64,000 nucleotides of DNA, from positions 106,874-170,873 of the forward strand of contig JAFAKB010000025.1 in assembly GCA_019235885.1 (NCBI GenBank). The letters run 5' to 3'. Shown one piece after another: positions 9,037 through 17,136 of the stretch. Origin of the DNA: Candidatus Eremiobacterota bacterium. GTDB lineage: Bacteria > Vulcanimicrobiota > Vulcanimicrobiia > Vulcanimicrobiales > Vulcanimicrobiaceae. The position numbers were made by a program, and so were the translations under genes. How positions within the stretch are numbered: the first letter of the stretch is position 1; each line of letters starts with the position of its first letter. The notes under the pieces are model-generated. The model saw nothing but the letters and a program-made list of their open reading frames with translations, did no database searches and had not been told where the DNA came from.

Positions 9037-10221
9037 ATGTTTTTCGCCGCCGTTCTGTCCGCGTGGGTGCAGTACGCCGCCGACGGCAAGCCGCACGTGC
9101 GTGCGCTCGCGCCGCAAACCTGTCCCGCTGCGGTGACGTACGCCGGCGGCAGCGCGCCGATGAGGCTGCGCGCCGGTGCCGCAGCGGGCTTCGACGAAGT
9201 CGTGTGCGACGCGCGAATTCCGCCGGCGGCGCGAAACGTGCGGTTGGAGAACCTCCGCCTGCCTTCGCCCGCGGAAGCACCGCGGCGGATCGTGGTGCTG
9301 GGCGACACCGGCTGCCGGATGAGCGAGTGGGAACAGCAGAACTGCGGCGATCTCGCCGACTGGCCGTTTCCGAAGATCGCGCGCGCGATCGCGAAGGCGC
9401 ATCCCGACCTCCTGGTGCACATCGGCGACTACTACTACCGCGAGACGAATTGCCTGCAGGGCGCGAAAGACTGCGTCAACCGCTGGGGCGACACGAGCCA
9501 TTCCTGGAACGCCGACTGGTTCTGGCCGGCGAAGCCGCTCTTCGCGAGCGCGCCGCTGGTGCTCGTGCGCGGCAACCACGAGGACTGCGAGCGCGGCGGG
9601 CCGGCGTGGTTCCGGTACCTGGACGGCGCGGAGACCGTAACGCCGTGCGTCGCGGGCGCGGTCGACGGCGCGCCGCCGTGGGCGGTCTCTTTCGGCAGCT
9701 TGCGCATCGTGGTGAACGACTCGTCGGCCGATCCGAGCGACGCGAAGCCCGATCCGGCGCGCATCGCGTTCTACCAGACCTCGTATCGGAAAGGGCAGGC
9801 GCTCGCCGCGTCCGCGGGCGAGGCGTGGTTCGTGACGCACCGGCCGCCGTACGCGAACACCAATGAGACGCAAGCGCTGGTGCAGAGCGGGTGGAAGCTT
9901 ACGCCGTTCGCCGCCGTTCTGGCCGGTCACGTGCACGACTTCGAAGCGATCAACGTCGCCGGCTACCCGCCGATCGTCATCAACGGCGAAAGCGGCGACG
10001 ATCTCGATCCGGCCGGCTCGACCGCGAAGTACCTGCAAGAAGAGACGAACGGCGGCCGGCCGGTCTACGCGCTCGCCTCGCCGGCGCCGTTCGCGACCCA
10101 ACAGTTCGGCTTCGCCGTCTACGAGAAGATCCTCGGCGGCTGGAGAATCTCGCTGCGCGACGTCGACGGAATCGAACGCCGCGTCTGCGCGCTCGCGAAA
10201 GGAAGCGTCTCGTGCCTCTGA
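9037..10221 (+). CDS. secreted calcineurin-like metallophosphoesterase, copy 2
   Basis: A 394-residue paralogue of the preceding gene sharing its opening (AAVLSAWVQYAADGKPH versus AAVLSAWLQYGADGKPH) and all catalytic blocks: VVLGDTGCR, VHIGDYYYRE, LVRGNHEDC, VTHRPPY and LAGHVHDFE. The ATG at 9037 is preceded by a good GGAGG ribosome-binding site, which favours it over an upstream in-frame ATG at 8971 lying inside copy 1. Copy 2 has insertions around NCLQGAKDCVNRWGD and a longer C-terminal part. Both probably act outside the cytoplasm on related phosphate esters. Confidence 0.88.
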   Translation: MFFAAVLSAWVQYAADGKPHVRALAPQTCPAAVTYAGGSAPMRLRAGAAAGFDEVVCDARIPPAARNVRLENLRLPSPAEAPRRIVVLGDTGCRMSEWEQQNCGDLADWPFPKIARAIAKAHPDLLVHIGDYYYRETNCLQGAKDCVNRWGDTSHSWNADWFWPAKPLFASAPLVLVRGNHEDCERGGPAWFRYLDGAETVTPCVAGAVDGAPPWAVSFGSLRIVVNDSSADPSDAKPDPARIAFYQTSYRKGQALAASAGEAWFVTHRPPYANTNETQALVQSGWKLTPFAAVLAGHVHDFEAINVAGYPPIVINGESGDDLDPAGSTAKYLQEETNGGRPVYALASPAPFATQQFGFAVYEKILGGWRISLRDVDGIERRVCALAKGSVSCL

Positions 10222-10604
10222 TCCTCTCGCACGTCGACCTGCGCGTGCGCGACCGCGCGAAGGCGATCGAGTTCTACGACGCCCTCCTCAACGTGCTCGG
10301 CGCGACGCGCGAGGACGGCAAGACGTTCACGACCTGGCAGATTCCGCCGCCCGACGCGCCCGCGGACTGGGAAGCGACGGAGTGGTTCGGGATCACCGAA
10401 GATCCGGCGATGACGCCCGGCCCGGTGCGCGTCGCGTTCGACGCGCCCTCGCGCGGCACGGTCGACGCGATCGCGACGTACCTGCCGGCGATCGGCGCGC
10501 GGAACATCGAGTGGGACGAGGGGATCTATGGCGGGCGTTACTACGCCGTCTTCTTCGACGATCCCGACGGCAACAAGCTGGAAGTCTGCTACATCGGCGC
10601 TTAG
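10212..10604 (+). CDS. VOC (glyoxalase/extradiol dioxygenase fold) family protein
   Basis: A 130-residue protein starting at GTG and overlapping the end of the phosphoesterase gene by 10 bases. It has the vicinal-oxygen-chelate pattern: LSHVDLRVRDRAKAIEFYDALLNVLG at the N-terminus and YYAVFFDDPDGNKLEVCYIG at the C-terminus, supplying His and Glu positions used for metal binding in glyoxalase-like enzymes. Function within this broad family (isomerase, resistance protein or lyase) is not deducible. It ends tail-to-tail with the peptide-binding lipoprotein gene. Confidence 0.82.
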   Translation: MPLILSHVDLRVRDRAKAIEFYDALLNVLGATREDGKTFTTWQIPPPDAPADWEATEWFGITEDPAMTPGPVRVAFDAPSRGTVDAIATYLPAIGARNIEWDEGIYGGRYYAVFFDDPDGNKLEVCYIGA

Positions 10605-12226
10605 CGGCCGAGCCTCCAGTCGTAGGCGTTCCAGGTCGGGTTGAACGCGTTCGGCGAGAAGCCGCGCAGCGCGGTGCGGTACGCGTACGAGTACGAGGGG
10701 TTGAAGAGGTAGACGATGGGGACCGCGTCCGCGACGCGGCGCTCGATCTGCGCGTACAGGCGCTTGCGCTCCTCGCGGGTCGGCGCGACGACGGCGCGGC
10801 GCTCGAGCGCGTCGACCCGCTGGTCGCACCAGCGCATGTAGTTTCCGCTGCCGCCGCAGCTCAGCAGAAACGAGTCGTCGGGGTCGGCGCCCATCGGCCA
10901 CGGTACGTACGCCAAGTCGAAGTTGCCGCTCGCGAGCGTTCCGCCTTGCGAGCGCGGCAGGAAGAGCTGCGCGTTCGAGAGCGACTTGAGCGTCACCCGG
11001 AACCCGCGCTGCTCGAGCTCGCCGTGCACCAGCGTCGCGACGCGCACGCCGGTCCCGGACTCCGGAAACTGCACGTACGTGATCGCCAGCGGCACGCCGT
11101 TCTTCGCGCGCGTTCCGTCCGGCCCGCGTTTCCAGCCCGCCGCGTCGAGCAGCTTGTCGGCGGCGGCCGGGTCGTAGGCCGGCTCGCGGACCGACTGATC
11201 GCGCGCCCACGAGCCGAGCGGCTGCGCCGTGTCGACGACGGGATAGCGGCCGAAGGTGATCTTGCGCGAGATCGTCTCGCGGTCGATCGACGCCGCGAGC
11301 GCGCGCCGCACGCGCACGTCGTCGAGCGGCGGGTGCGTCGTGTTGACCGCGATCCCGGCGATCAGCGTGAGCGGGACCGTGCGAAACGCCACCCCGGCCG
11401 GCGTTCCGAGCGACGCGCGCTGCGCCGGCGAGAACAGGTTCCAGTCCACGCCGCCGCTTTGAAACAGGGTGAAGTTCGTGCCGGGGTCGGGGACGATGCG
11501 CACGTCGATCCGCGCGAGCTTCGGCGCGCCGCGCCAGTACGCGGGGTTCGCTTCGTAGACAAGGTGGTCGCCGCGCGACCACGAGACGAGCTTGTACGGC
11601 CCGTCGCCGACCGGATGCGCGGAAAAGCTCGCGGTCTCAAGCTTCGGCTCTTTCTCGAGCAGGTGCGCCGGGAGCACGAACTGCGGCGCGGTCCCGTAGC
11701 TGAACAGCGTCGCGACCGCCGGCGCCCAGGGTTCCTTCAGCGTGATGCGGACGGTGCGCGCGTCGAGCGCTTCGGCGCGCGCCACGCGGTCGTAGCCCGC
11801 GCGCGAGCGAACCGGATTGCGGTCGTCGAGGATGGCGTGCAGCGTCCACACGACGTCGCGCGCCGTAACGGAGACGCCGTCCTGCCAGCGCACGCCGCGC
11901 CGCAAGCGGTAGACGATGACGCGGCCGTCGCGCGAGAGGTCGCCGTTCGCGAGCGTCGGGATGCGCTCGAGCAGCACCGGAACCGGCGTCCCGTGCGCGT
12001 CGACATCGATGAACGGCTCGAACGCCAGCCGCGCGACCTGCTGCTCGACGCTGTTCGCGTCCGGATGCGCGAAGAGCGGGTTGAGCGACTGCGGATCGGC
12101 GGCGATCGCAAAACGCACCGTCGCTCCGGCCGAATTCGTGCCGAGCTCGCTCGAGCGCGCGCACGCGCTTACGGCGGCGGCACAGAGCAGCACGCCGAGC
12201 GTGCGAAGCGAGCGCGCGAAACCCAT
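10601..12226 (-). CDS. peptide/nickel-type ABC substrate-binding lipoprotein (SBP_bac_5)
   Basis: The chosen ATG gives 541 residues with a lipoprotein signal, LLCAAAVSAC, placing the mature Cys near residue 22; the upstream open frame is Arg-rich shadow. The mature protein shows the family 5 pattern: FAIAADPQSLNPLFAHPD, LAFEPFIDVD, YRLRRGVRWQDGVSVTARDVVWTL and GDGPYKLVSWSRGDHLVYEANPAYWRG. Members capture oligopeptides, nickel or other solutes for an ABC importer. No permease or ATPase genes flank it, so it is an orphan component in this window. Confidence 0.9.
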   Translation of the reverse strand: MGFARSLRTLGVLLCAAAVSACARSSELGTNSAGATVRFAIAADPQSLNPLFAHPDANSVEQQVARLAFEPFIDVDAHGTPVPVLLERIPTLANGDLSRDGRVIVYRLRRGVRWQDGVSVTARDVVWTLHAILDDRNPVRSRAGYDRVARAEALDARTVRITLKEPWAPAVATLFSYGTAPQFVLPAHLLEKEPKLETASFSAHPVGDGPYKLVSWSRGDHLVYEANPAYWRGAPKLARIDVRIVPDPGTNFTLFQSGGVDWNLFSPAQRASLGTPAGVAFRTVPLTLIAGIAVNTTHPPLDDVRVRRALAASIDRETISRKITFGRYPVVDTAQPLGSWARDQSVREPAYDPAAADKLLDAAGWKRGPDGTRAKNGVPLAITYVQFPESGTGVRVATLVHGELEQRGFRVTLKSLSNAQLFLPRSQGGTLASGNFDLAYVPWPMGADPDDSFLLSCGGSGNYMRWCDQRVDALERRAVVAPTREERKRLYAQIERRVADAVPIVYLFNPSYSYAYRTALRGFSPNAFNPTWNAYDWRLGR

Positions 12227-12269
12227 TGCGCGGCCTCTTCCGGGGCCGCGCGGGATCGCTCCTGTTCGC

Positions 12270-12467
12270 TTAGGCGATCTCCGCTTCGACCGCCCCCGGT
12301 GTTCGCGTCGAGCCCCACGGATGGCTGCGCGCGTGCTCGATCGCCGCGTCGAGCGCGGCTTCTTGGTCTCTGCTGCAGCGGCACGGCAGACGCCCGTCCC
12401 CGCCGCAGCCGGTGGGATCGTGACGATCCAATCCGTGACCACAGCTGCAGAAAACGAGATACTTCAC
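12270..12467 (-). CDS. small Cys-rich protein, possible zinc-binding
   Basis: A 65-residue protein whose GTG start overlaps the stop of the upstream gene (GTGA). The N-terminal half holds five cysteines and two histidines in a compact pattern, CSCGHGLDRHDPTGC then CRC, which looks like a small zinc-binding knuckle; the rest is helical (EAALDAAIEHARSHP). No family is recognised. Translational coupling to the preceding small gene supports it being real. It ends 43 bases before the start of the binding-lipoprotein gene on the same strand. Confidence 0.6.
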   Translation of the reverse strand: MKYLVFCSCGHGLDRHDPTGCGGDGRLPCRCSRDQEAALDAAIEHARSHPWGSTRTPGAVEAEIA

Positions 12468-12724
12468 CGTGAGATATCCTCCGCGCCGGCCGGCACGATG
12501 CGCTCGATCCGTTTCAGCGGCACCGAGCGAATCGTTCCGCCGAACGGCAGAACGTTCCGATCTTCTTCGAGAACGAAGGCGCTGCGCGACGAGACGTGCT
12601 GCAGGCGACCGATCAACAGACCGTCGTCCTCGCAGACGATGACTGAAACGCGGCGGCCGAGCCAGCGGCACGCCTCGGCTTCGGAGATCACGTTCATCGC
12701 AGCGTCCGCGACAACGTCGCGCAC
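12464..12724 (-). CDS. hypothetical small protein upstream of the Cys-rich gene
   Basis: An open frame encodes about 86 residues from the GTG at 12724, which has a GGAAG ribosome-binding site at suitable spacing. An internal ATG at 12697 and a frame extending back to 12826 are alternatives. The core, WLGRRVSVIVCEDDGLLIGRL then VPLKRIERIVPA, reads as a small beta-barrel similar in feel to PRC- or LSm-like folds, but I cannot name it. The frame upstream crosses a run of nine G on the coding strand, which makes the start uncertain. Confidence 0.5.
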   Translation of the reverse strand: MRDVVADAAMNVISEAEACRWLGRRVSVIVCEDDGLLIGRLQHVSSRSAFVLEEDRNVLPFGGTIRSVPLKRIERIVPAGAEDISR

Positions 12725-13041
12725 CCGTTCTTCCAAGTCATCGGAGAAAAATCGTACTCTCCCCCCCCCGCAGAGTCGGTACGTTTTCGTACGGTTTTTG
12801 ACGTCAAATGAGCGGTTGAACTTCACAGTATTCGTGCGTAATCAAATCGCGGCAACCGTGTAGTTGCGCGATGCATGGTGCATTCGGATCACTAGCGTTC
12901 GTCGTCCAGCACGGCACGCGCGGTCCCGAGTATGCTGTTGCGCGCAACCTGCAAGCCTGTGGCCGGCACCTCGGCGGCCTGGGGGCTTCGCCGAACGGCC
13001 CGTGGAGGTAGCGGGCCACCGGCCGAAGAAATCCCGGTTCG
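12725..13041. other. intergenic region with homopolymer run and dyads
   Basis: About 320 bases without a convincing gene. It holds a run of nine C (12761-12769), a GTACG/CGTAC dyad around 12779-12792, an ATGCA-TGG-TGCAT inverted repeat (12871-12883) and a GC-rich stretch (12958-13020) that could fold. The latter two lie upstream of the lysine-degradation operon and could carry its promoter and operator; no convincing -35/-10 pair was found. Confidence 0.5.
12871..12883 (+). promoter_or_regulatory. candidate operator upstream of Lrp-type gene
   Basis: The sequence ATGCA-TGG-TGCAT is a perfect 5-3-5 inverted repeat about 160 bases upstream of the Lrp-family regulator gene. Lrp/AsnC proteins often autoregulate and control neighbouring amino-acid genes through short dyads, so an autoregulatory site is plausible. 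There is no direct evidence of binding. Confidence 0.3.
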
Positions 13042-13560
13042 ATGATCCTAAAGACCGAAACGATGGAGGCCAGGAACGGTCGCCCCTCGGCTGGGCAGGC
13101 CGATCTCGACCGGACCGACTTGCGCCTGCTCGCTGCGCTCCAGCGCAACGCCCGCTCGACCTATGCCGAGCTGGGCGCGCTGGTGAACTTGAAGCCGCCC
13201 GCGGTGCACGACCGCGTGAAGCGGTTGGAGTCGCGCGGCTACGTTCGCAGATACGCCGCGCAGCTCGACGCGCACCGCGTCGGCTACGAGCTGACCGCGT
13301 TCGTCAGCGCGTACTGCACGCCGGACCTCGACTACGACGCCTTCACGACCGCGGCCGCCGGGTTCCCGGAGATTCTCGAAGTGCACAGCGTCGCCGGCGA
13401 CGAGACGTATCTACTCAAGGTCGTCACCCGCTCCACCGCCCACCTCGACGATTTCCTCACCCGCATCAAGCGCGTCAAGGGCGTCGCGCGGACGCGCACC
13501 ACGATCGTGCTCTCGACGCCGTTCGAGCGCGGCGGGCTGCCGGTCGAAGCGCTGGCGTGA
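13042..13560 (+). CDS. Lrp/AsnC-family transcriptional regulator
   Basis: A 172-residue protein with an N-terminal winged helix-turn-helix (LDRTDLRLLAALQRNARSTY, then LGALVNLKPPAVHDRVKRLE) and a C-terminal RAM/AsnC ligand-binding domain (FPEILEVHSVAGDETYLLKVV, then DFLTRIKRVKGVARTRTTIVL). Two ATGs are possible, at 13042 and 13063. Its stop overlaps the GTG start of the diaminohexanoate dehydrogenase gene. Members sense amino acids, so this one probably responds to lysine or an intermediate and controls the two genes downstream. Confidence 0.92.
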   Translation: MILKTETMEARNGRPSAGQADLDRTDLRLLAALQRNARSTYAELGALVNLKPPAVHDRVKRLESRGYVRRYAAQLDAHRVGYELTAFVSAYCTPDLDYDAFTTAAAGFPEILEVHSVAGDETYLLKVVTRSTAHLDDFLTRIKRVKGVARTRTTIVLSTPFERGGLPVEALA

Positions 13561-14648
13561 CGCAGACGCTCGACGACGCGCATCTGCTCGCACCGCTCGG
13601 CAGCGGCTGCCGGCTCGGCTCGCACCGCGTTCTCGAACCGAAGGGCGCGCTGCCGCAGGCGGCATGGCGGCTCGACAACACGCCGCGCGCGTACGCGAAC
13701 GAGATCTTGTGCGAGGTCGAGACGCTCAACGTCGACTCGGCCTCGTTCAAGCAGATCAGCGACGCCTGCGCGGGCGATCCCGACGCGATCGGCGCGCACG
13801 TCACGGCGACGGTGAGCGAGCGCGGCAAGCAGCACAACCCGGTGACCGGGAGCGGCGGCATGTTCGTCGGCCGCGTGCTGGAGATCGGGCCCGCGCTCGC
13901 CGCGCGCGACGACGTCGCGGTCGGCGACCGCATCGCCTCGCTGGTCTCGCTGACCCTCACGCCGCTGCAGCTCGACGCGGTCGAGTCCGTCGACGCGACG
14001 ACCGGGCAAATCCACGTGCGCGGAAAAGCGATCTTGTTCGAGAGCGGGATCTACGCGCGGCTCCCCGACGATCTGCCGACCTCGGTCGCGCTCGCCGTGC
14101 TGGACGTGGCGGGCGCACCCGCGCAAGTGCGCCGGCTCGCGCAGCCGGGCGAAACCGTGTGCGTGATCGGCGCGGACGGCAAGTCGGGGCTGCTGGCCTG
14201 CGCGCAGGCGCGCGAGCGGGTCGGCCCCAGCGGCCGCGTGGTCGGTATCACGCCGAACGCGCAGACGCCGGCAGCGCAGCTGCTGCTCGAGCACGGCTAC
14301 GCGGACGAGCTGGTCGCCGCCGACGCGCGCGACGCGCTGGCGATCCTCGAAGCGATCCCGGCCGCGCTGCCGCAGCTCGCCGACCTGGTCGTCAACTGCG
14401 TGAACGTGAGCGGGACCGAGCTGGCCTCGATCCTGTGCTGCCGCGAAGGCGGAACGGTGTACTTCTTTTCGATGGCGACCTCGTTCACCGCGGCGGCGCT
14501 CGGCGCCGAGGGCGTCGGAAAAGACGTCACCATGATGGTCGGCAACGGCTACGCCAAAGGCCACGCGGGGGTCGCGCTGCAGACGCTGCGCAACCATCCG
14601 CCGCTCAAAGACTATTTCATCGCGCGCTACGCCGCGCTCGCAACCTAG
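13557..14648 (+). CDS. kdd: L-erythro-3,5-diaminohexanoate dehydrogenase
   Basis: The 363-residue product starts at a GTG overlapping the regulator's stop. It resembles Kdd of the lysine fermentation pathway: early KGALPQAAWRLDN, ILCEVETLNVDSASFKQI, then HNPVTGSGGMFVGRV, a dinucleotide-binding VCVIGADGKSGLLACAQAR and a late DVTMMVGNGYAKGHAG. The enzyme oxidatively deaminates 3,5-diaminohexanoate with NAD(P). The adjacent lysine 2,3-aminomutase would make beta-lysine, an earlier intermediate, which supports the call. The 5,6-aminomutase and cleavage enzymes are not in the window. Confidence 0.85.
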   Translation: MTQTLDDAHLLAPLGSGCRLGSHRVLEPKGALPQAAWRLDNTPRAYANEILCEVETLNVDSASFKQISDACAGDPDAIGAHVTATVSERGKQHNPVTGSGGMFVGRVLEIGPALAARDDVAVGDRIASLVSLTLTPLQLDAVESVDATTGQIHVRGKAILFESGIYARLPDDLPTSVALAVLDVAGAPAQVRRLAQPGETVCVIGADGKSGLLACAQARERVGPSGRVVGITPNAQTPAAQLLLEHGYADELVAADARDALAILEAIPAALPQLADLVVNCVNVSGTELASILCCREGGTVYFFSMATSFTAAALGAEGVGKDVTMMVGNGYAKGHAGVALQTLRNHPPLKDYFIARYAALAT

Positions 14649-14655
14649 GGAGCCC

Positions 14656-16026
14656 ATGTCCACCTCGCACCACCCCGTCAAACCGCCCGTCGACCCGGCG
14701 CTGCTCGAGCACCGCAACCTGCGCTCGGGCGAGTTCTGGCGCACGATACCGGCGTACGAGCACGTCGACGAGAAGACGTTCCTCGACCACATCTGGCAAG
14801 GACGCAACTCGATCAAGACGCCCGAGGAGCTGTTCGAGACGATCGGCGCGATCGTCGACCCGACGTTCTTGGAAGACGCGCGGGAAGGCTTTCGCCGCGC
14901 GCCGATGGCGGTGCGCGTCTCGCCGTACGCGATCGCGACGATCGACTGGACGCAGCCGTACGAGGATCCGATCCGCCGGCAGTTCATCCCCGTCGCCTCG
15001 AAGCTGCTCCCCGATCATCCGCGGCTGACGCTGGACTCGCTGCGCGAGCAGGACGACGCGCCGGTCCAGGGCCTCACGCACCGCTACGTCGACAAGGCGC
15101 TCTTCCTGCCGCTGCAGACGTGCCCGGTCTACTGCCGGTTCTGCACGCGCTCGTACGCGATCGGCCCGGACACCGAGAGCGTCGACAAAGCCTCGCTCGC
15201 GAAGACGCCCGATCTGTGGAAGCAGGCCTTCGCGTACATCGCCTCGCGGCCGGAGATCGAGGACGTCGTGATCTCGGGCGGCGACACCTACCAGCTCGCG
15301 CCGAAGAACGTCACGCTGATCGGCGAGTCGCTGCTGGCGATCCCGCACGTGCGCCGCATGCGCTTCGCGACCAAAGGCCCGGCGGTGATGCCGATGAAGA
15401 TCCTCACCGACCACGCCTGGGTCGACGCGCTGACCGGTGTCGTCGAGAAGGGTCGCAAGCTCGGCAAGGACGTCGTCCTGCACACGCACTTCAACACGCC
15501 GAGCGAGATCACCGAGATCACCCGGCAGGCGATGGACGTGCTCTTCCAGCGCGGGATCACGGTGCGCAACCAGAGCGTGCTGATCCGCGGCGTCAACGAC
15601 GACGCACAGCGGATGACGACGCTGGTGAAGCGGCTGTCGTGGATCAACGTCCATCCGTACTACGTCTACATGCACGACTTGGTGAAGGGTGTCGAGGAGA
15701 TGCGCACTTCCGTGCAAACCTCGATAAACTTGGAGAAAGCGGTGCGCGGCACGACCGCCGGCTTCAACACGCCGCTGTTCATCTGCGATGCGCCCGGCGG
15801 CGGCGGCAAGCGCGACGTCCACAGCTTCGACTACTACGACCGCGAGAACGGCATCGTCGTCTACAGCGCACCGTCGGTGAAGCCGGGACAGTCGTTCCTC
15901 TACTTCGACCCAATCGACACGCTGGCTCCCGAAGCCCAAGCCCGCTGGGCCGTCCCCGCCATCCAAGACGAGATGATCCGCGAAGCCGTCGCCCGCGCGG
16001 GCGGAAAGGTCGCCGCGCTGGCGTAG
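14656..16026 (+). CDS. kamA: lysine 2,3-aminomutase, radical SAM
   Basis: A 456-residue radical SAM enzyme with the cluster motif CPVYCRFC near residues 156-163 and the glycine-rich SAM contact VISGGDTY. PLP-enzyme features of the KamA family are present: YYVYMHDLVKGVEEMRTS, GTTAGFNTPLFICDAPGGGGKRD and the KPGQSFLYFDP segment near the end. The N-terminal region (SGEFWRTIPAYEHVDEKTFLDHIWQ) also matches the family. It converts L-lysine to L-beta-lysine. It follows the kdd gene by seven bases, forming a lysine-catabolic operon with the Lrp-type regulator. EpmB-type proteins are shorter and lack this context. Confidence 0.92.
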   Translation: MSTSHHPVKPPVDPALLEHRNLRSGEFWRTIPAYEHVDEKTFLDHIWQGRNSIKTPEELFETIGAIVDPTFLEDAREGFRRAPMAVRVSPYAIATIDWTQPYEDPIRRQFIPVASKLLPDHPRLTLDSLREQDDAPVQGLTHRYVDKALFLPLQTCPVYCRFCTRSYAIGPDTESVDKASLAKTPDLWKQAFAYIASRPEIEDVVISGGDTYQLAPKNVTLIGESLLAIPHVRRMRFATKGPAVMPMKILTDHAWVDALTGVVEKGRKLGKDVVLHTHFNTPSEITEITRQAMDVLFQRGITVRNQSVLIRGVNDDAQRMTTLVKRLSWINVHPYYVYMHDLVKGVEEMRTSVQTSINLEKAVRGTTAGFNTPLFICDAPGGGGKRDVHSFDYYDRENGIVVYSAPSVKPGQSFLYFDPIDTLAPEAQARWAVPAIQDEMIREAVARAGGKVAALA

Positions 16027-16176
16027 CGCGGTGGGCGGACGACGACTAACCGTAGAGCCACGGAAGCAGGCGCCTAGCCCTAAAGTCGAGGCGAGCGGGA
16101 GTCTGCTAAACTTGGCGGAAAGGATGTAAGCGCGTCGCTCCTTAGGAGCGCGTCTTCACCACCGGGTATCCAGCGC

Positions 16177-17136
16177 TTGCCGTATTTCACTGAACCTGGC
16201 CGCAGTGGGACCTCGACGGCCCCGTTCGTCCTCGACGAGCAGCGGCTCCTCAAATTCCGGGACATCTTTGAGGCATCCGGAAGGGCGCTCGGGACTCCAT
16301 TTGTGATCCGGTATTCCATCCGGCGGCGAGATCGGTTCGTTTACAGCACTGACGATAACCGCGAAGTCATCGGGGACGAAAACGTGAAGGGGCGCGAGAT
16401 CGAAGAGCTTGCGCTCGAGTTAGTTGCAAGGGAACCGGCCAGCGGCACGGTCGCTCAAACTGCACTCGAACCGTATCCGGCAGAACGAGGACCCCGGGGT
16501 GACGTCGTTGCATCAGTCACGTTTCTCATCGCGAACTATCGCATCGAGTCGCGCAGCTGCGTTGAGTACATCGTCGAGTGTCCAAATCGGCTCTGGTGCG
16601 CGGATCTAGTCGCAGAGATCAAGAACCAGTTGACCCGCATCGAGGCGCCTCACCGCACTCCCGTGCCACCTTGGCTCGGCACCGTAATAGGCTTCGCCGC
16701 GTTCGTCTTGCTGATCGTCGCATTCTATACGTTCTTGTTGGCACCAGTAAATATTTCCCCCGCCGATGAACCGACGTTTGGAAAGCTCAGCGTTTCCGAC
16801 AAGCTAACGAACGTATACACGTTCCAGCGGCTCCTGTTCTCTCGCAGCAGCCGGTATGAAGCATTTTATTTTTTTACGATCGTCCTAGCAGCGATTTCGA
16901 TTTTGTGCCATAGCACAAAGCCACTTACTCGACTCAGCGCGACGATGCAGCGCTCGTACTTCCTTTGGGGAGATCAGATTGACGTGTACCGGCGACATGA
17001 GTCTCGCGTCTTTCAGAAGGTCCGAGGCGCGGCGGCCGCGGTCGCGGGTGTCGCAATCGCTGTCGTCGCCGCATTTATTGCGGCACCGTTCGTCGACAAC
17101 GTCCGCGATTTTGTCAAGTCGATTCGGCTTCCGTGA
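16177..17136 (+). CDS. membrane protein of unknown function with N-terminal soluble domain
   Basis: A 319-residue product from a TTG start; no ATG or GTG lies between the upstream stop and this codon, so the start is uncertain. The first 165 residues are soluble and polar. Three hydrophobic segments follow, near residues 167-190 (LGTVIGFAAFVLLIVAFYTFLL), 230-245 and 285-305. No family is recognised. Codon use and base composition are visibly less GC-rich than in the lysine operon to its left. It converges on the unknown five-gene operon to its right, overlapping the last gene by 23 bases, and may belong to the same island. Confidence 0.6.
   Translation: MPYFTEPGRSGTSTAPFVLDEQRLLKFRDIFEASGRALGTPFVIRYSIRRRDRFVYSTDDNREVIGDENVKGREIEELALELVAREPASGTVAQTALEPYPAERGPRGDVVASVTFLIANYRIESRSCVEYIVECPNRLWCADLVAEIKNQLTRIEAPHRTPVPPWLGTVIGFAAFVLLIVAFYTFLLAPVNISPADEPTFGKLSVSDKLTNVYTFQRLLFSRSSRYEAFYFFTIVLAAISILCHSTKPLTRLSATMQRSYFLWGDQIDVYRRHESRVFQKVRGAAAAVAGVAIAVVAAFIAAPFVDNVRDFVKSIRLP

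Noticed and set aside
9863..12472. 869-codon open frame on the plus strand
   Set aside because: It runs antisense to the peptide-binding lipoprotein, is Arg-rich without motifs, and is a normal shadow frame in high-GC DNA.
12940..13041. Possible riboswitch upstream of the lysine operon
   Set aside because: The stretch is GC-rich and can fold, but I cannot find the conserved boxes of lysine, cobalamin or SAM riboswitches.
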